From Fratercula arctica (lineage: Eukaryota; Chordata; Aves; Charadriiformes; Alcidae): a stretch of DNA of 64,000 nt. Below the pieces are notes generated by a model, which saw only the letters and a list, made by a program, of their open reading frames with translations, had not been told where the DNA came from and ran no database searches. A program made the position numbers and the translations under genes. This document shows positions 12,612 through 42,400 of the stretch, piece by piece (within the stretch, counting starts at the first letter, position 1; every line of letters begins with the position of its first letter). The DNA lies in NCBI GenBank assembly GCA_947846985.1, contig CANTUZ010000021.1:1728711-1792710 (forward strand), in the 5' to 3' direction.

Positions 12612-12709
12612 GCGGCGAGGCCGGTCGGGGAGCGGACCGGGGCCGGCTAGGCCCGGAAGGGCGGCGAGGCCGGTCGGGGAGCGGACCGGGGCCGGCCAGG
12701 CCCGGGAGG
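12612..12709. repeat. 49-bp tandem duplication upstream of the shared promoter
   Basis: Two nearly identical 49-base copies, beginning GCGGCGAGGCCGGTCGGGG at 12612 and again at 12661, in the CpG island on the DCAKD side. Confidence 0.85.
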
Positions 12710-12788
12710 GTCTGTCAGCACCGGATCGAGCCGCCGCGCAGTGCGAGGCCCGGCGTGGGTCCCCCCCGGCCGCCCTCACCCACTCACC

Positions 12789-13182
12789 CTCCGCCCGGCT
12801 TCAGGCGCGGCGCAGTGTCCCGCACGCCTATTGGCTACTGGGAAGGGCTAGTCCCTCTCCTAGCCAATCGAAGCCGCGCTCGTTGGGCTCGGCCCGCCCC
12901 TTCGGGCAGGAAGCGGTGGGGGCGCGGGCGCCGCGGCCCAGCCCCTCCGTCCCCCGCTCAGGCCGCGACTCCCCGCCACGGCGGGCTGCCCCGGTGCGGA
13001 AGAGCCCTCTCGCCCCTGCGGCGCCCACAAAGGCCGACGGGAAGCCTAGGCCTGGCCCCGGGCGCGGCCCGGCCCCTGCACGCCCGCGCAGACTACCGGC
13101 CCCGGCATGCCCCGCGAGCCGGCGCCCAATCGCGGCGCGCTTTGTTGGGGGGGTGCGGCAGGCGCCGAGGCCCCGTTTCAAG
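12789..13182. promoter_or_regulatory. bidirectional CpG promoter between DCAKD and NMT1
   Basis: The NMT1 start codon is at 13183. On the minus strand a consensus donor (GGAGG followed by GTGAGTG, exon edge 12788) would end a non-coding first DCAKD exon, leaving under 400 bp between the genes. The interval is CpG-rich and TATA-less, with CCAAT boxes in both orientations (ATTGG at 12830, CCAAT at 12864 and 13126). A YY1-type AAGATGGCGG overlaps the NMT1 start. The DCAKD first exon is inferred. Confidence 0.65.
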
Positions 13183-31064
<17,882 letters not shown>

Positions 31065-32785
31065 GCGAGCCCTTGCCAGGAGAGTGCGGCGCCGCCGAGG
31101 AGCCAGCCCTGGCGGAGGTGCTGCCCTCGTCCTTTCTGCCGGAGCCAGACCCACGCCGGGAGAGGTGGAAGCGAAGCAGCCGCCCCACTGCCTGGATTCA
31201 CCGACCGCGTCCCACAGCGCCGACCGCCGCTCCCTCGCCGGCGTCAGCCGTCTCCTTTGTTTTGATTTAATTGCATCCTCGTAAAGACGTGATCAAGGGA
31301 ATGTAACTGCTGAAACTAGCTCATGATTGGCATATAATGGAGTTAACGGGTGAATAATAAAAGTATATATTATATATATTTTAAATCTTTCCTGTTCCAA
31401 ACTGACCCGAGTTGCATTCGTCTGCTGAAGGCCACCTCCGGGTCGCTGGACCGTGACTTTTCTCGACGGGGCCATCCGAGGTAGATGCTTGCTGCGCCGA
31501 ACGGCTCGGGAGCAGCGGGATGCAGTGGCCGGGCTGCCGAGCCTTCCTGCCTGCCTGGAGGCTGTTCTGGGCTCTGTCCCCTGCTCGGCTGTTTTCCCCC
31601 GGTTTGCTCGCTCCTCCGTTACACCCGGTCCTTCCCACGGGTGCCTGGAGAGGGAGGATGGCACCGTCCCTCCCCGCGGGCTTGGGAGCACGTCACGATT
31701 TCTTTCTAAGGGCTATTTGTGCAAGCGATGCCTTGTCCCTTCTCCTCCCCAGCCTCGGAGACGCGAACCCTCTCTGCTCAACGGGGCAAGCGCTGAACCG
31801 AGGAGCAGCGATGCCCGGAGATTCGGGGGGACTCGGCTCCTCGCTGACGCCGGAGCTCGTCCAGCGCACCCTGCTCTGCTCAGACTTCTCAGGGCTGTTC
31901 CTCTCCACCACCCCTTGTGTCGCCGGGACACCGGGGATGATCCATCGCCGCTGCCGCACATCGAGGCTCTCTGCTTGGCTGCTTTTTCTCTGGAAGCATG
32001 GAAATACGGATACGCACGCAAGCAACTGCCCTGCGACACACCGTCAGCATCACCCTGGGGCTTCAGCCTCTCCAGCCACCCCGGTGCCTCTTCCACCAGG
32101 CTCATCTTGCGCTACGGGAAGCTCCGAGGTAAAGGAACTGTTTTCTTTCATGGAAACCCTTCATCCCATCGAGATGTGCTGGGAAACAAGCACCCGGACA
32201 GCCTGTCGCCTCCTGCTGTCACCATGAACCGTGTCCACCAAGAGCTCCAACATGCTCCTGCCCTCCCAGCCAAAGGTTTCCAAAGCTGCACGCCAAGGCC
32301 AAGACCTCGTCTATGCACTCCCATGCCTCCCTGTCCCTCTGTGTCCCCGTTGTGTCCCTGTGGCGCACCACGGACCCCGAGGGGCTTTGCCCGCCCTGGC
32401 CTGGACCTGCAGGGCACCAGTGGGGGGCCGGGGGCCCATCACATCCCCCCCGGCAGTGCCACCGCATCCCCCCTGCTCAGGGTCCCCCATCACCTATGCA
32501 AGTACCTCGGCGTCCCCTCCCGTGTCCCCGGTGTCCTGGGCTGGGGGAGGCTGGGGGGGAGGGGTGTCTGGTGGGACCCTCCCCCTGTCCCCGTGGCACT
32601 TTCGGGGGCTGCTCCGACGATTTCCCCCCCGACCCCCATGGGTGCAGCACCCATGGGTGTTTGGCAGCTCCCTGGGGTAGTGCTGTGTTTGGGGGTGGGC
32701 TCAGCCCTTATGCCCCCCAGCTTCTTCCCCCTCACCCCCAACTGGCCCCAGGAGGTGACAGGGACACCAGGACAGGCTCTGTTAA
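31065..32785 (+). other. NMT1: NMT1 3' UTR and tail-to-tail spacer with PLCD3
   Basis: Non-repetitive GC-rich sequence between two convergent genes. If the first poly(A) signal (31356) is used, the UTR is about 0.3 kb. If transcription runs to the signal at 32786 it is about 1.7 kb and abuts the PLCD3 3' end. An open frame of about 445 codons across 31453-32790 resembles nothing I know and is probably a GC artefact. Confidence 0.6.
31356..31361 (+). terminator. NMT1: NMT1 proximal poly(A) signal AATAAA
   Basis: AATAAA followed by an AT-rich tract, about 290 bases past the NMT1 stop. Confidence 0.6.
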
Positions 32786-32791
32786 AATAAA
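32786..32791 (+). terminator. NMT1: possible distal NMT1 poly(A) signal AATAAA
   Basis: A second plus-strand AATAAA, nine bases from the minus-strand signal of PLCD3. Human NMT1 has a long 3' UTR from memory, which makes distal usage plausible. Confidence 0.4.
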
Positions 32792-32794
32792 ACC

Positions 32795-32800
32795 TTTATT
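32795..32800 (-). terminator. PLCD3: PLCD3 poly(A) signal AATAAA
   Basis: The minus strand reads AATAAAGG here, about 570 bases after the PLCD3 stop codon. It is the first canonical signal downstream. Confidence 0.7.
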
Positions 32801-33371
32801 TGACTGGCGTGACACCAGGGTATAAATCCGTGCCCGTCGCCGGTGCTGGAGCAGGGGTTGGGAATGCGGCCACCAGCCGAGCGAAGCCGTGACACACCGT
32901 GGGCGCAATGGGGTGCGTGGTGGCAGGGCCCCCTCGGGGACCTTATGGCGATGGCACTGTCCTTGCAGCCCAAGGAAGGACTGGGATCGAGCATGGCTGG
33001 CAGTGGGGACATTCGGGGGTTGCTGTCACCCACCTCACCCTCCTGGGGCTGTGTTGGGCTTTCAGTGGCCTGGCCACCCTGTCCTGGTTGTCACAGTGTC
33101 CCTGTTCCCTCGGGGTCACTGCCAGGGAGGGGAGCAGTGGGGCACAGAGTCCAGCAGATGTGGTGGCACTACGGGACATGGAGGGAGTCCCCTACCCCCT
33201 CGGGTCCCCCCACCAGCCCCGCTGTCACTGCGGCCAGGCAAGCGGTGTCCCCAGGCTGTCCCTGCACAGGGAGCAGGGTGTCTCTGGTGCAGGAGGGTGC
33301 CCACCCCATGGAGGACCATGTTGTCCCCCACAGGGGGACATGATGTCCCTCCCACTGGGACCACGGGGACC
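32801..33371 (-). other. PLCD3: PLCD3 3' UTR (inferred)
   Basis: Unique sequence between the stop codon and the poly(A) signal; no further coding exon fits. Confidence 0.6.
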
Positions 33372-33460
33372 TCACAGGCTCTTGCATCGAACGTGCACGA
33401 AGAGCGTGGCAGGGGACAGGGACGCCCCGTCCTTGGAGAGCAGATGGATGTGGCGATACC
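33372..33460 (-). CDS. PLCD3: PLCD3 exon 16, C2 end and stop
   Basis: [20 protein letters not shown] and the last strand, ending CKSL and TGA at 33372-33374. Acceptor CTCCAG. Confidence 0.96.
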
Positions 33461-36400
33461 CTGGAGAGAGAGACGGGGGCTGAGCAGGTGACAGGGGACC
33501 ATCCCTGGGGGCAGCAGGGTGGCCACACACCCACCTTCCCTCATGCTGGCCAGGGGCAGGGTGAACTGGCCCACGAAGTCGTTGCAGGAGGTGCTGTCGT
33601 AGTCCTCCACCACGAAGCGCACCAGGGCCAGCTCGGGCGCCCGCAGCTGGAAGCTCAGCGTCTCCTCCCAGCGCGGGTTGAAGCCTACGGCACCGGGACG
33701 GGGGTGGGCATGGCCACCAGGGCCACCAAGGCCACCGGGACCACCTGCCACCCCTGACCCAGAGGCTGGGTTGACCAACAAGTGTGCTCGCCCCTGCCCC
33801 AGCTTAGCTGCCGTGCTGCACTGGGGCGTGCGGGACTGGGGCAGCCTCGGGGAGTGGGGGTCATACTGGAGCTGGACCGGGCTACACTGGGGGAATGGGG
33901 GTCATACTGTGGCCAGACTGGGCTATACTGGAGGAATGGGGGTGACACTGGGGCTGGGCTGGACTACACTGGGAGAATGGGGGTCATATTGGAGCTGGGC
34001 TGGGATATACTGGGGGAATGGGGGTTATACTGGGGCCATGATGGGGTATACTGGGGAAACAGGTGTCATACTGGGGCCAGACTGGGCTATACTGGGAGAA
34101 TGGGGACCATACTAGGGCCAGGCTTGTCTATACTGGAGGAATGGGGTGACACTGGGGCCATGATGGCGTATACTGGGGAAACAGGGGTCATACTGGGGCC
34201 ATGGTGAGCTGTGCTGGGGGAACATGGGTCATACTGGGCCAAGCTCATCTGTAGCAGGGGAATGGGGTGACACTGGGGCTGGGCTGGACTATACTGGGGG
34301 AATGGGGGTCATACTGGGGCTGGGCTGGGCTATACTGGGGGAATGGGGGTCATACTGGGGCCATGGTGGGGTATACTGGGGGAATGGGGATCACACTAGG
34401 GCCAGGCTTGTCTATACTGGAGGAATGGGGATGACACTGGGGCTGGGCTGGACTATACTGGGGGAATGGGGGTCATACTGGGGCTGGGTTGGGCTATACT
34501 GGGGCAATGGGGGTCATATTTGGGCTGTGATGGTCTATACTGGGGAAAGAGGGATCATACTGGGGCCGTGACAGACTATACTGGGGGAATGGGGGTCATA
34601 CTGAGGCCATAATGGGGTATACTGGGGGAACAGGGATCATACTGGGACTGGGCTATACAGGGGGAATGGTGGTCATACTGGGGCCATGGTGGGGTACACT
34701 GGGGGAATGGGGGTCATACTGGTGCTGTCATGGGGTATACTGGGGGAAGAGGAGTCACACTGGGCTTGGGCTGGGTATACTGGAAGGCAGGAGGGAGCAG
34801 CACTGGGGAGAACTGGGATGCGCTGAGGCCCTGCCACTGGCTGGGATCATGCCATTATGGGGACAGGGCACCGCAGGACCGGGGTGCACTGGGGGGACTG
34901 GGATGTCCTGGGCACTGGCTCAACGAGGGGAGCAGTGGGGGTGCAGGTGGCAGCGGGTGCCCGGGGTAATGGGTGCCCAAGGGCTCTGCCACCCCCAGGG
35001 ATCAGGGTGCCCCGAGGTGTCCCTGGGGACCAAGTGCCCTGGGGTGTCCCCGGGGATCAGGGTGTTCCCAGGGATCAGGGTGCCCTGGGGTGCCCCTGAG
35101 GATCAGGTGTCCCAGGGTGTCCCCAGGGATTGGGTGCCCCAGGGTGTCTCCGAGGACCAGGTGCCCTGGGGTGTCCCCAGGGATCAGGGTGTCCCTGGGG
35201 TGTCCCTGTGGACCAAAGTGCCCTGAGGCATCTTGGGGATCAGGTGCCCTGGGCTGTCCCTGAGGTCCAGGTGCCCTGGGGTGTCCCCAGGGATTGGGTG
35301 TCCTGGGGTGTCCCCAGGAATCAGGGTGTCCCCAGGAATCAGGGTGTTCCTGGGCTGTCCCTGGGGACCAGGGTGCCCCTGAGGATCAGGGTGCCCTGAG
35401 GTGTCTTTGGGATCAGGGTGTCTTGGGGTGTTGCCAGGGATTGGGTGCCCTGGGACACCCCTGGGCATCAGGATGCCTGTGGTGCTCCTGGGGACCCGGT
35501 GTCCTGGGGTGTCCGTGGGGATTGGGTGTCCTGGGGCGTCCCTGGGGACCAGGGTGTCCCCAGGGACCGGTGGCCGGGCAGTGGTGGCCCTGGGGGCGCT
35601 CACCATTGTTGAGCTTGTGGTGGGTCTGCTGCTTGCTGCAGTCGGCCGGGACGCCGTGGATCTCCACCCGCACAAAGGGGTCCACGATGGAGCTCCCCTT
35701 CTCCCGGTTCAGCTTGGGCAGCTGCTGCGCCGTGATCACCTGGGGACAGAGGGTGCTGGGGGCCGGTGGCACAGGGCACCGCGGGGCGGCGGGACCCAGG
35801 AGCAGAGATGTAGGTGGCACATGGCTGGGTGCAGGGACAGGGTTGGTGTCCCCAGGAGAAGGAATGTGGGTGGCACACAGATGGGTGTGGGAATGGGGTG
35901 GGGAGGAGGGAGGTGGTTGGTGTCCCCAGGAGAAGGGACATGGGTGGCACAGGGCTGGGTGCAGGGACAGAATTGGTACCACCCAGGAGAAGGAATGTGG
36001 GCGGCACATGGCTGGCTGCAGGGTCAGGGTGGATGTCTCCAGGAGAAGGGACATGGGTGGCATTTGCCCAGGCATGGGGATGGTGTCAGTGTCACCCAGG
36101 AGCAGGGACATGGATGGTGTCCAAACAGATGTGAGGACAAGGGTCAGTGTCCCAGGAGAAGAGCGGTTGGTGGCACCCAGGTGGGTGTGGGGTTGGTGGC
36201 ACCTAGGAGAAGGTGTATAAATGGCACCTGGCTGGACATGGGGTTGGTGGCACCCAGAACGGATGCGTGTGGGCCCTGGCTGAATGTGGGGTTGGCGTCA
36301 CCCAAAAGGGACATGGGTGGCACCTGGTTGGGTGTGGGCTTGGTGGCACCTGGGAAAAGGGTGGCAGGTGGCACCTGGCCAGGCACGGGAATGCCAGGGG

Positions 36401-39400
36401 TGTCACCCCCCGGGACCGGGGGAGTGGGGTGCCCTCACCTTGACGTGCAGGGCCAGGCGGCGGGGCGCCTCTCCGGGGGGGCTGCGCAGGCAGGGGGGCT
36501 TCAGCACGTAACCGCAGCGCCCGTTGCCCAGGAAGCGCCCCGCGTTCAGGTCCATCTCGTAGCCCGGCGTCTGGAAGTTGAGGGCCACTGCGGGGACAGG
36601 GGGACAGGGTGTCAGGGTGGGTGATGGCTCTGGGGTGGGGGGTGCCAGGTCATGGGGTGTCTCCTGGGGGCCGGGGGTGTCTCACCCAGCTGGCAGCCGG
36701 CGTTCCACATCTCCTGGGGGTTGTAGTTGGAGGAGTTCATCTTCAGCCCCAGTGGGTAGACGCGGCTGAGCTGCCGGGCGTTGTACCGGACCAGCGCCGG
36801 GCCTGGGTGGGGGCGGGGGGGGACGACGGGTGAGAGGGACCCCTGCACCCATGGGTGCTGCTGCAGGGCCCTACCGGCGGGTGACATGTCCTGCCTGCAC
36901 CCATGAGCCTGGGGACACGGATGGAGCCTGCCCAGCTGGGTGGACCCAGAGCTTGAAACCAGACCCTAGGGGTCAGACCCCAACCCTGGACCTTGACCTT
37001 GGATCCCTGACCCCAGACCCTGACCCCAGACCTCAGACCCTGGATGCTGACCCAGATCTTAATCCAGACCCTGAACCCCAGACCACGATGCTGGATCCTG
37101 ACCTTGACTTTAGACCCCAGACCCTGACCCTGGACCTTGACCCTGGAACTCAGACTCCAGACCCAAACCCCAGACCCTCACCTAGATCTTAATCCTAGCC
37201 CTGGACCCCTGACCCTGACCCTGATCCCAGACCTTGGCCCTGGACCCCAGCCCCTGGCCTCAGATCCTGACCCTGGACCCTGAACCCAAACCCCCGACCT
37301 TGACCCCAGATCCTAGACCTCCAGTGCCTGGACCCTGACCCAGATCTTAATGCCACACCCAGACCCCAGACCTGACCCTGGACCCAGGTGGCACATCCCC
37401 AAACCCTGACCCCAGACCTTTACACCAGATCCTGATCCTGGACCTGTGACCCTCACCCTGGCCTCTGGCCCCAGACCCTGATACCGGACCCCAGTCCCAC
37501 CAGACCGGAGCAGCCCAGCTGGGGCCAGTGTGTCCCCGACCATCACCCATGGAGCCACCCCGGTGAAGAGCCCACCAGCTTCAGCCCCATCCTGTGTCCC
37601 GGTGAGGTCAGGAGCATGGAGCCACCCTGTCCCCGTCCCCATCCCATTGCCCTCACCCGCCTCCTTGATGAGCTTCCGAGCCTTCCTCTCGCTGAAGGAG
37701 GACATCTCGCAGGGACGGGGGTGGCGCAGGGCATGGGCCAGGCCAGGGAAGGGGACAGCCTGGCAGTACACCACCACGGCCGACAGCTCCGGGGCCACCT
37801 GTGACGCATCCTTGGCCTGCAGAAGCCACCGTGGTATCAGGGCCACCCCAGCTCTGGTGGTCACCCAACTGCCTGAGGGTCTGCAGAGCCCCCTACCCTG
37901 CTAGTACTGAGCACCAAGAATCCCAAGGCCATGGAGACCCCCAAAGTGATGGAGAACCTGAGGCAATGGAGTGATGAACCCTGAGATGATGGAGAACCCA
38001 AGCAGGTTGAGACCCTGAGGTCATGGAGAACCCAAGGTGATGACCAACCCAAGATGTTAGAGACCCCAAGGTGATGGAGACCCTGAAGTGATGGACAACT
38101 CAAGGTGATGGAGAACTTAAGGTGACAGAGACCTCAACGTGATGGAGACCCTGAGGTGATGGAGAACTGAGGCAATGGAGAACACCCCCTGAGGGAATGG
38201 ACACCCTGAGGGGTCACCCTGGAGATGATGGAGACCCAAGGTCGTAGAGTTCCCAAGGCAATTGAGACCCCAGAAATGGAGCAGCCAGCCCAAGAGGGGA
38301 AGAGAGAGGCACAGCTAAGGAGTCCCCAAGCTCAGTCCCCTCTGCCAGGCAGTGACAACCGCTCACCGCCCCCACGGTACCTGACCCGTCAGCTCCATCA
38401 CACGACCCACCTGCAGAGGCTTGATCTCCTGCAGCGACTGCAGCGACTGGAAGAGGAGAGAGCAGGGCTGCATCAGGGGATGCTGACTGTGGTCACCTGC
38501 CCTGGCACTGCTGTGACACAGTGGTCCTGTGGCACTGCTGGTATGCTGTGGTCCTCCAGGACCACCAGGACACCATGGTCCTCCAGCACCACCAGGATGC
38601 CATGGTCCTCAGCACCACCAGGATGCTGTGGTCCTCTAGGATCACCAGGACACCATGGTCCTCCAGGATCACCAGGACACCATGGTCCTCCAGCACTACC
38701 AGGATGCCATAGTCCTCCAGGACCACGAGGATGCTGTGGTCCCCCAGCACCACCAAGATGCTGTGGTCCCCCAGCACCACCAGGACACCGTGGTGCCCCA
38801 GTACCGTAGCCCTGGGAGAGCCCTTTACCCGCCGGCTGCTTCTCTCCTGCAGCTTCTCCTCCTCTTCTTCTTCCTCCTCCTCCTCCTCCTCTTCCTCCTC
38901 CTCATGGTCCAGAAGGGAGGTGACACCCTGGGGCTCATGCCACAGCTCTGGCAGCTTCTTGCCCTTCACCAGGACCTTCCCTTTCAGCTGCTGCAGGAAG
39001 ACGGGCCAAGCTCAGGGGTCAGAGGGGACATGGGGACACTGTGGTGGGTGGGAGGGTGGCCTTACCTCCGGGGATGGGAGGTCATGGGGGTCCTGCCCCT
39101 CCAGCGGCTGCGTCAGCAGCATGTCCCCCAGGATGGCCTTCATGTGCCGGGCCATGGTGGTCTGCTGCTCCACCCCACAGTGGTTCTCCAGGGACAGGAT
39201 GACAGGGTAGGGCGATTGCTGGGGACGGGACGGGCAGCGCTCGGCACCTGACACCCAGCGCCCAGCTCCCGTCCCAGGGCTGCCGGCACCCAGCTCACCT
39301 TGAAGGCGTAGTCACGGATGCTCTCGATGACATCGCGGAAGAGGATTTTGGAGGTGAGCGTGTGGCCATGGTAGACGATGGGTTCCCCGTCGGAGCCCTC

Positions 39401-42400
39401 CCAGCAGTCCAGCTCCACGCAGCGGCATCCCGCCATCAGCGCCCTGTCACCACACCATCACCAGATGGGTCCCCGTGCCGCCCCAGCACCCTCGAACCAC
39501 GGGACCATCCGGGCATGGACCATCTGAGCAGGGGCACCCACCTGACGTAGGCTTCGGTGCTGCTGGTGCCACCAATCTGGTTGCGGGTCAGGTAGGTGTT
39601 GTGGGAGGAGGAGATGAAGTAGTGGCACAGGGGCTGGCTCATGTCCTGGTGCACCTTGGTGTGCTCCTGGTTGAGGATGTCACCGGCGGCCGAGAGGAGG
39701 TACATCATGAAGCCATCCAGCATCATCAGGTCCTGCTGCCTGGCTGCGGGACACAGCGGTGGGGCGTCGCAGAGGGCTGGCACGCCGCTGGCAGCGTGCC
39801 ACCCCAGGGACTGTCCCCACCTGGATGTCCACTGTCCCATGTTCACCCCAGACCTGGCACTGCAGCACCCAGGGGACATGTAAGTTCCCCTGAGTGTCCC
39901 ATCTCCATCCTGATGTCTCTTATCCTGCCAGTGCCACATTCCCCCTGGACCTGGCATGGTGGCACCCATGAGATGTGGAGGTTCCCTGCCCCCTCCCCCC
40001 CCCCGTCATGTTCTCTGTCTTCATAGTGCCGTGTTCATCCCAGACCTGGCACTGTGGCACCCAGGGGACATGGAGGTCCCCTTGGTGTCCCATCTCCACC
40101 CTGATGTGCCCTATCCTGCTAGTGCCACATCTACCCTAAGGGTATTACTGTGATACCCAAGGGTCATGGAGGTCCTTCACCCCCACCGTGATGTCCCCTG
40201 TCCTCTTGGTGCTTTGTTCACCCTGGACCTGCCATAGTGGGACCCAAGGGACGTCGAGGTCCCCCAGCAGCGTCACATTCATGCTAGGGCTGGCACTGCG
40301 TCACCCAGGAGACATGGAGGTCCACCTGCTGTCCATCCCCTTCACATCCCGTGTCCCCACAGTCCCACATCCACCAGGGACCAGCAAGGCCACGTGTTGG
40401 ACTGCTGACACCCGGTGCCACCCCAGGGATGGGACACGGGGACACTCACCCAAGCCTTGGAGGATCCCATACCAGCTTGGGGGGTGACACCACCAAGCAA
40501 AGCCCCATCCCCACGCCATCCATGACCTACCTTGGCTCTGGCAGCGCCCATCCCACCACCACCACCCATGACCCGAGCTGGCCGTCCTCAGTCCTACCCT
40601 TCTCGTTGAGCTCGTAGGTGCGGATGACGGCGCGGGCCTGGCGCAGGCTGCCGTCCTCGCCCTGGTCCCGTAGGAAATCCCGCAGCTCCTCAGCCGACAG
40701 GACACGGTCCTCGCCCGAGTAACGCCCAAAAAGCTCCTCCAGCTCCGGCCGCCGCAGCAGCCGTCGGCAAAATTCCTCCAGCTCCCGGCCTTCCAGCCGC
40801 TCGTTGCCCGAGCAGTCGCAGTCCTGACGGGACCACAGCCCAACCTCGGGGACCGTCCCCTGCCTGGGGGGTATGGCCACCCCCTGCCTCGTCCTGCCTG
40901 TCCCTTGGGGTTGGCAGTGTGTGTGATGAGTTTTGGGGGGGCTCAGACACTGGCATGAGGGCTCAGGGATGGGGTGTGCCCAGGGGGGTGCAGGGGCATG
41001 TCCCCTCTGTCCCCCACCCGTAGCCCTTTGACCCTCCAGTCTGGGATGGAGCAGAGCAGAGTGCTGTGCCTCAGTTTCCCCAAGTGGAAAAGGGACCTTG
41101 GGAGATGCCCCTGGCAGGGGGGAATGTCACACCCTGGGGACCCACAGAGCCGGGGGGGGACAGCTCACCCCACTCCATCATGAGTCATGATGGAACCCAA
41201 CCATTGGTGGTAGCCCCAGCCACTGATGGCGGTGGTGGGTGGCTTTGGCTGTGACAAGTTTGACAGTTCTCTGCACTTGGGGAGGCAGAGGAGGAGCCAG
41301 TGTCCCCTCCCGGTGACAGCAGGTGATGGAGCACAGGACGGGTACCTTGAAGAGCTTGTAGGCGTAGCCATCATCCATGTCGATGTTGATCATCCTCAGC
41401 ATGCTCTTCACCTCCCGGAAGGACATCTTGTTGTCCTTGTTCCTGTCTGCTCGCTGCAGGACTCCGTGGATCCAGCTACGCCAGGGTAAGGAAACCACCC
41501 GGTGTCACCCCCACGGCCGTCCCCAACCTGTCCCCAAGCCCCCGTAGCTCCGCCAAAGGATATTGGTCGAGCTTCTCCGATTGACTCATGGCTTGCAGCC
41601 GCCCCATCAGCTTGGTGAGCCCTTGCACCCAGTGGCGGGCGTCCTCCTCGCCCCGGGCAGCCAGGTCGAGGTTCTTGCGCTTGCCCTTGAAGACGAGGGT
41701 GAAGCAGTGCCGCGCGGGGAAGGCGGCACCGTGCTTGCGCAGACCCTCCGACTGGTGGCCCTCACGCACCGCCTCGATGTGCATCACCGAGACTGCAGGG
41801 ACACGCGTGGTGACAAGGCCGCCCGGGGGGATGGAGGTGCTCCCTCGGCATTTTCCCCCACCTATGAGCAACCTGCGAGACATCCTGGCTGCCGATGGGC
41901 ACCCTACGTGTCCCCAGGGGTGCCCCAGGGGACCGGGGCTCAGCTCCTGTTGATGCCACAGCCGGGCTTAACTCCCTAATCCCAGGCGAGACGGGAGCCA
42001 TGGCCGCTGTCGCCTGCGGGGATGGGGACAGGGACGCCGGCGGGCCATGGAGCTGTCTTGCAGCGCTGCCAGCTCTGGGCACCCGTCCCAGATGCGAGGG
42101 TGGAAAGAGACGGGTGATGCCGGGGAGTGGGGACAGAGTCTGTCCAGGATGGAGGAGGGACCTCGTGATGGTCCCGAGGGGGATGGGGAAGGGTGTGGGC
42201 TCGGGGGGCTCAGCCTGGGGTGCACTGGGATGTAATGGGATGCGCTGGAAGGCACTGGGAGGCACTTGGGTGCAGTGGGTTGGGGTCCGGGTCTCGGGTG
42301 GGGGTCTGGGTCTCGGGTGGTGGTCCATGTTCTAGACTGGGGTCCACATCTTGGGTCAGGGGTTGGGTCCCAGGCTAGGGGTCCAGGTTCCAGGGTGGGG

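Noticed and set aside
31453..32790. 445-codon open frame in the NMT1-PLCD3 spacer
   Set aside because: No similarity to a known family, low complexity Pro/Ser/Arg composition, and it ends within the poly(A) region; likely 3' UTR sequence.
41528..41563. Using the GT donor after GGGGACAG for PLCD3 exon 3
   Set aside because: It would add 12 residues absent from the family and leave a 52-bp intron; the U12 donor gives an exact family match.
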